Below, piece by piece: positions 62,550 through 64,000 of a stretch of 64,000 bases of DNA. The DNA is taken from contig NZ_JAGFVL010000051.1 of NCBI RefSeq assembly GCF_017599345.1, forward strand, positions 1-64,000. The letters are read 5' to 3'. Position 1 is the first letter of the stretch; each line of letters begins with the position of its first letter. The notes below the pieces were generated by a model. That model was given only the letters and a program-made list of their open reading frames with translations, was not told where the DNA came from and ran no database searches. Origin of the DNA: Gracilibacillus suaedae (lineage in GTDB: Bacteria > Bacillota > Bacilli > Bacillales > Amphibacillaceae). The position numbers were made by a program, and so were the translations under genes.

Positions 62550-62735
62550 AAACTTAAAGGAGATATAGAAGCAGTAAAAGAAATTATACATTGGGCGTTT
62601 ACATCCAATAGTGTAAAAAGAATCACTGCTGAATGCGAGAATAACAATGTTGCATCAATCAGAGTATTAGAAAAATTAGGCTTTAATAGATTAGGTTCAG
62701 AAAAAAATTTGTTGAAATGGCAATTCGAGAAATAA
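62550..62735 (+). pseudogene. C-terminal remnant of a RimJ/RimL-type acetyltransferase
   Basis: An open segment without a start, preceded by TAA, encodes about 61 residues ending in SVKRITAECENNNVASIRVL followed by EKLGFNRLGSEK: the final beta-strands of a GNAT enzyme (V-x-R-I-x-A-x-(C)-x-x-x-N-x-A-S-x-R-V-L-E-K-L-G-F). The N-terminal two thirds are missing. It lies on the opposite strand to its neighbours. Confidence 0.75.
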
Positions 62736-62750
62736 TTTGGAATTATACTA

Positions 62751-62785
62751 ACCAAGACGTGCATAAAATTGCACGCCTTGGTTGG
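62751..62785. terminator. Terminator of the queuosine operon
   Basis: ACCAAGaCGTGCA pairs with TGCACGcCTTGGT with one internal mismatch, directly after queE. Confidence 0.78.
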
Positions 62786-62788
62786 TTT

Positions 62789-63517
62789 TCACACACCTCT
62801 TTTATTCCCCCATACCAAAGTATGGATCTGTGGTAACACACGGACATTGTTTAAAGCACTGGAGTTCATCACCTGCTCAATTAACCACTCATATTTCGTT
62901 AATAAATGACTCGCTAATTCGTTCGGTGCTACTGCTTCCAAATTATCATTACCTACCTGTACGAAAAAGGGAACCTCTGGATATCTATTATGAACGTTAG
63001 TTGCATAATCCATGTCTTTATCATCAAAAATAACCACTTTTATACTTGTATGGGCAAGACGTCCGTGCTTTTCTAGTTGGACTAAAATGTCATCCAACAT
63101 CGTCCAGTTGGTTTTCATCATAGAGCTTGGTGGTTTGGGAGATATCGTTAAGTCGTCTACTTCCACAAACCAGTCCTGCCAACGACTCCCTTGCGTTTCC
63201 AGTGCTACTTCCATATCGTTCGAGTGTAACAAATCTATTAATTCACCTACATGTTTCAGAAGTGCCGGATTCCCGCCTGAAATCGTGACATGATCAAACT
63301 GATCACCACCGATTTCTTTTAATCGATTAAAAATTTCTTCACTAGTCATCTTGACAATATCTTCTTTGGCACTGCCATCCCAAGTAAAAGCAGAATCACA
63401 CCATGCACAGCTGTAATCACAGCCAGCAGTACGAACGAACATTGTCTTACGGCCAATTACCATGCCTTCCCCTTGGATAGTTGGACCGAATATTTCCAAA
63501 ACAGGGAGCTTATTCAC
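62789..63517 (-). CDS. queE: 7-carboxy-7-deazaguanine synthase
   Basis: A 242-residue radical SAM enzyme making 7-carboxy-7-deazaguanine from 6-carboxy-tetrahydropterin for preQ0/queuosine. The cluster cysteines are in RTAGCDYSCAWCDSAF near residue 33, preceded by GPTIQGEGMVIG; the SAM site SGGNPAL follows near 80. It overlaps queD by eight bases. Confidence 0.95.
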   Translation of the reverse strand: MNKLPVLEIFGPTIQGEGMVIGRKTMFVRTAGCDYSCAWCDSAFTWDGSAKEDIVKMTSEEIFNRLKEIGGDQFDHVTISGGNPALLKHVGELIDLLHSNDMEVALETQGSRWQDWFVEVDDLTISPKPPSSMMKTNWTMLDDILVQLEKHGRLAHTSIKVVIFDDKDMDYATNVHNRYPEVPFFVQVGNDNLEAVAPNELASHLLTKYEWLIEQVMNSSALNNVRVLPQIHTLVWGNKRGV

Positions 63518-63977
63518 TGATCATCCACTCCCTTCTTGCTTCCGCATAGCTAGTTGGCGTTTCAAATAAACGGACAAACTCTACCCGGCATTGATTCGGT
63601 AAATCCTGTACTGCTTCTTCCATCATCTCAAAAATCCAAACAACCATATTTTCTGCTGTCGTGTTCATCTTTGGCAATGTTTCGTTTAAATAACGATGAT
63701 CGAGATGGATTTCAATTTTTTCTTTCCAAATGTTTTTGATATCGCCAAAGTCGATAACAATACCAATATCATCAACAAAGCCACTAATACCAAATACGAC
63801 TTTATAAGTGTGTCCATGCAAATTTTTGCATTTTCCTTCATAACAATGAAGGTGATGTGCTGCATCAAAGGTGAACTCTTTACTTACCATGACACGTTTT
63901 TGGTGATATTTTAATTGATCGCGTTTTATGTCCTGGTCTATTTTCTGTAAATCATCGACAATTCGAAAGCCGTACAT
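63510..63977 (-). CDS. queD: 6-carboxy-5,6,7,8-tetrahydropterin synthase
   Basis: A 155-residue QueD converting 7,8-dihydroneopterin triphosphate to 6-carboxy-tetrahydropterin. Zn His residues are in FDAAHHLHCYEG and NLHGHTYKV; the catalytic Cys is in the GKCKNLHGH segment and the Asp/His pair in HLDHRYLNE. The N-terminus is about 30 residues longer than in short QueD proteins, but ATG at the end of a preceding gene fits the operon. Confidence 0.94.
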   Translation of the reverse strand: MYGFRIVDDLQKIDQDIKRDQLKYHQKRVMVSKEFTFDAAHHLHCYEGKCKNLHGHTYKVVFGISGFVDDIGIVIDFGDIKNIWKEKIEIHLDHRYLNETLPKMNTTAENMVVWIFEMMEEAVQDLPNQCRVEFVRLFETPTSYAEARREWMISE

Positions 63978-64000
63978 TATTGATTCACTCCATTACGCTT
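63977..64000 (-). CDS. queC: Probable 3' end of queC (partial, runs off the window)
   Basis: In the frame overlapping the queD start (TAATG) the last visible codons read RNGVNQ and a stop. In bacilli queC usually precedes queD and queE, so this is likely its end. The few codons alone do not prove it. Confidence 0.35.
   Translation of the reverse strand, partial: KRNGVNQ

Noticed and set aside
62507-62764. Minus-strand 85-codon frame
   Set aside because: It is antisense to a clear GNAT C-terminal remnant on the plus strand.
1-64000. CRISPR array, tRNA or rRNA genes
   Set aside because: No regularly spaced repeat with unique spacers, no recognisable tRNA arms or rRNA sequence; the only tandem repeats are the 21-bp and 82-bp arrays.

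Overview
The window looks like a chromosome segment of a low-GC, mildly halophilic Bacillaceae (Gracilibacillus/Oceanobacillus/Virgibacillus type). The DNA is AT-rich, Shine-Dalgarno sequences are strong AGGAGG types, TTG and GTG starts are common, and the genes include ykuI-like, ydbC-like, a type I glnA, a TPP-controlled thi operon, BCCT and SSS transporters, and CcpA, GlnR/TnrA, Fnr, Fur and Zur type sites. The genus is inferred, not proven. No rRNA, tRNA or CRISPR array was seen.

Layout. 0-3.2 kb: an IS110-family element with a long non-coding flank, then an orphan holin/endolysin pair. 3.3-6.9 kb: a DsbA/FrnE-like oxidoreductase and a large chemoreceptor. 7.2-17.1 kb: a pectin/rhamnogalacturonan utilisation operon (binding protein, two permeases, membrane-bound AraC-type regulator, GH106-like hydrolase, YesL-like protein, CE12-like esterase) with a cre site in front. 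17.4-28.9 kb: housekeeping and transport genes (lipid kinase, YkuI-like EAL protein, an unusual glutamine synthetase behind a GlnR/TnrA box, YdbC, a second chemoreceptor, MarR-MFS pair, Na+/solute symporter, BCCT transporter).

29-38.6 kb and 48.1-51.3 kb carry the most interesting material: two separate heme-copper reductase clusters. Each encodes a CuA subunit II, a catalytic subunit I, an SCO protein and a copy of the same uncharacterised membrane protein, in the same order. In both catalytic subunits all six metal-ligand histidines are present, but the residue four positions after the first CuB histidine, normally the cross-linked Tyr of oxygen reductases, is Asn. A nearby operon (two DUF2249 proteins, an NnrS/subunit I-like membrane protein, a DUF59 protein), a CuA-like lipoprotein and a heme A synthase sit around the first cluster. 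Three promoters of this set have an Fnr-type TGTGA-N6-TCACA box with a -10 element where a class II (-41.5) promoter would have it, and one also carries a perfect 7-1-7 Fur box. I infer an oxygen-limitation/NO-responsive respiratory regulon, probably NO reductase-like.

Between and after the clusters: YdcF-like protein, secreted nuclease, a TPP-riboswitch-controlled thiYXZ operon with tatD, wrbA behind MhqR-like sites, an arsRBC operon, a His-rich zinc-binding lipoprotein with a Zur-like box divergent from a His-rich YtkA-domain lipoprotein, and an orphan siderophore-type N-hydroxylase. 55.7-62.7 kb is a loose array of single genes and decayed fragments (HAD, Uma2, GNAT). The window ends in queE-queD (and probably queC).

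Several repeats stand out: two copies, 48 kb apart, of a roughly 180-bp palindromic intergenic element with the same internal spacing, a 21-bp array between two thi genes, and an 82-bp tandem hairpin repeat inside the first reductase cluster.
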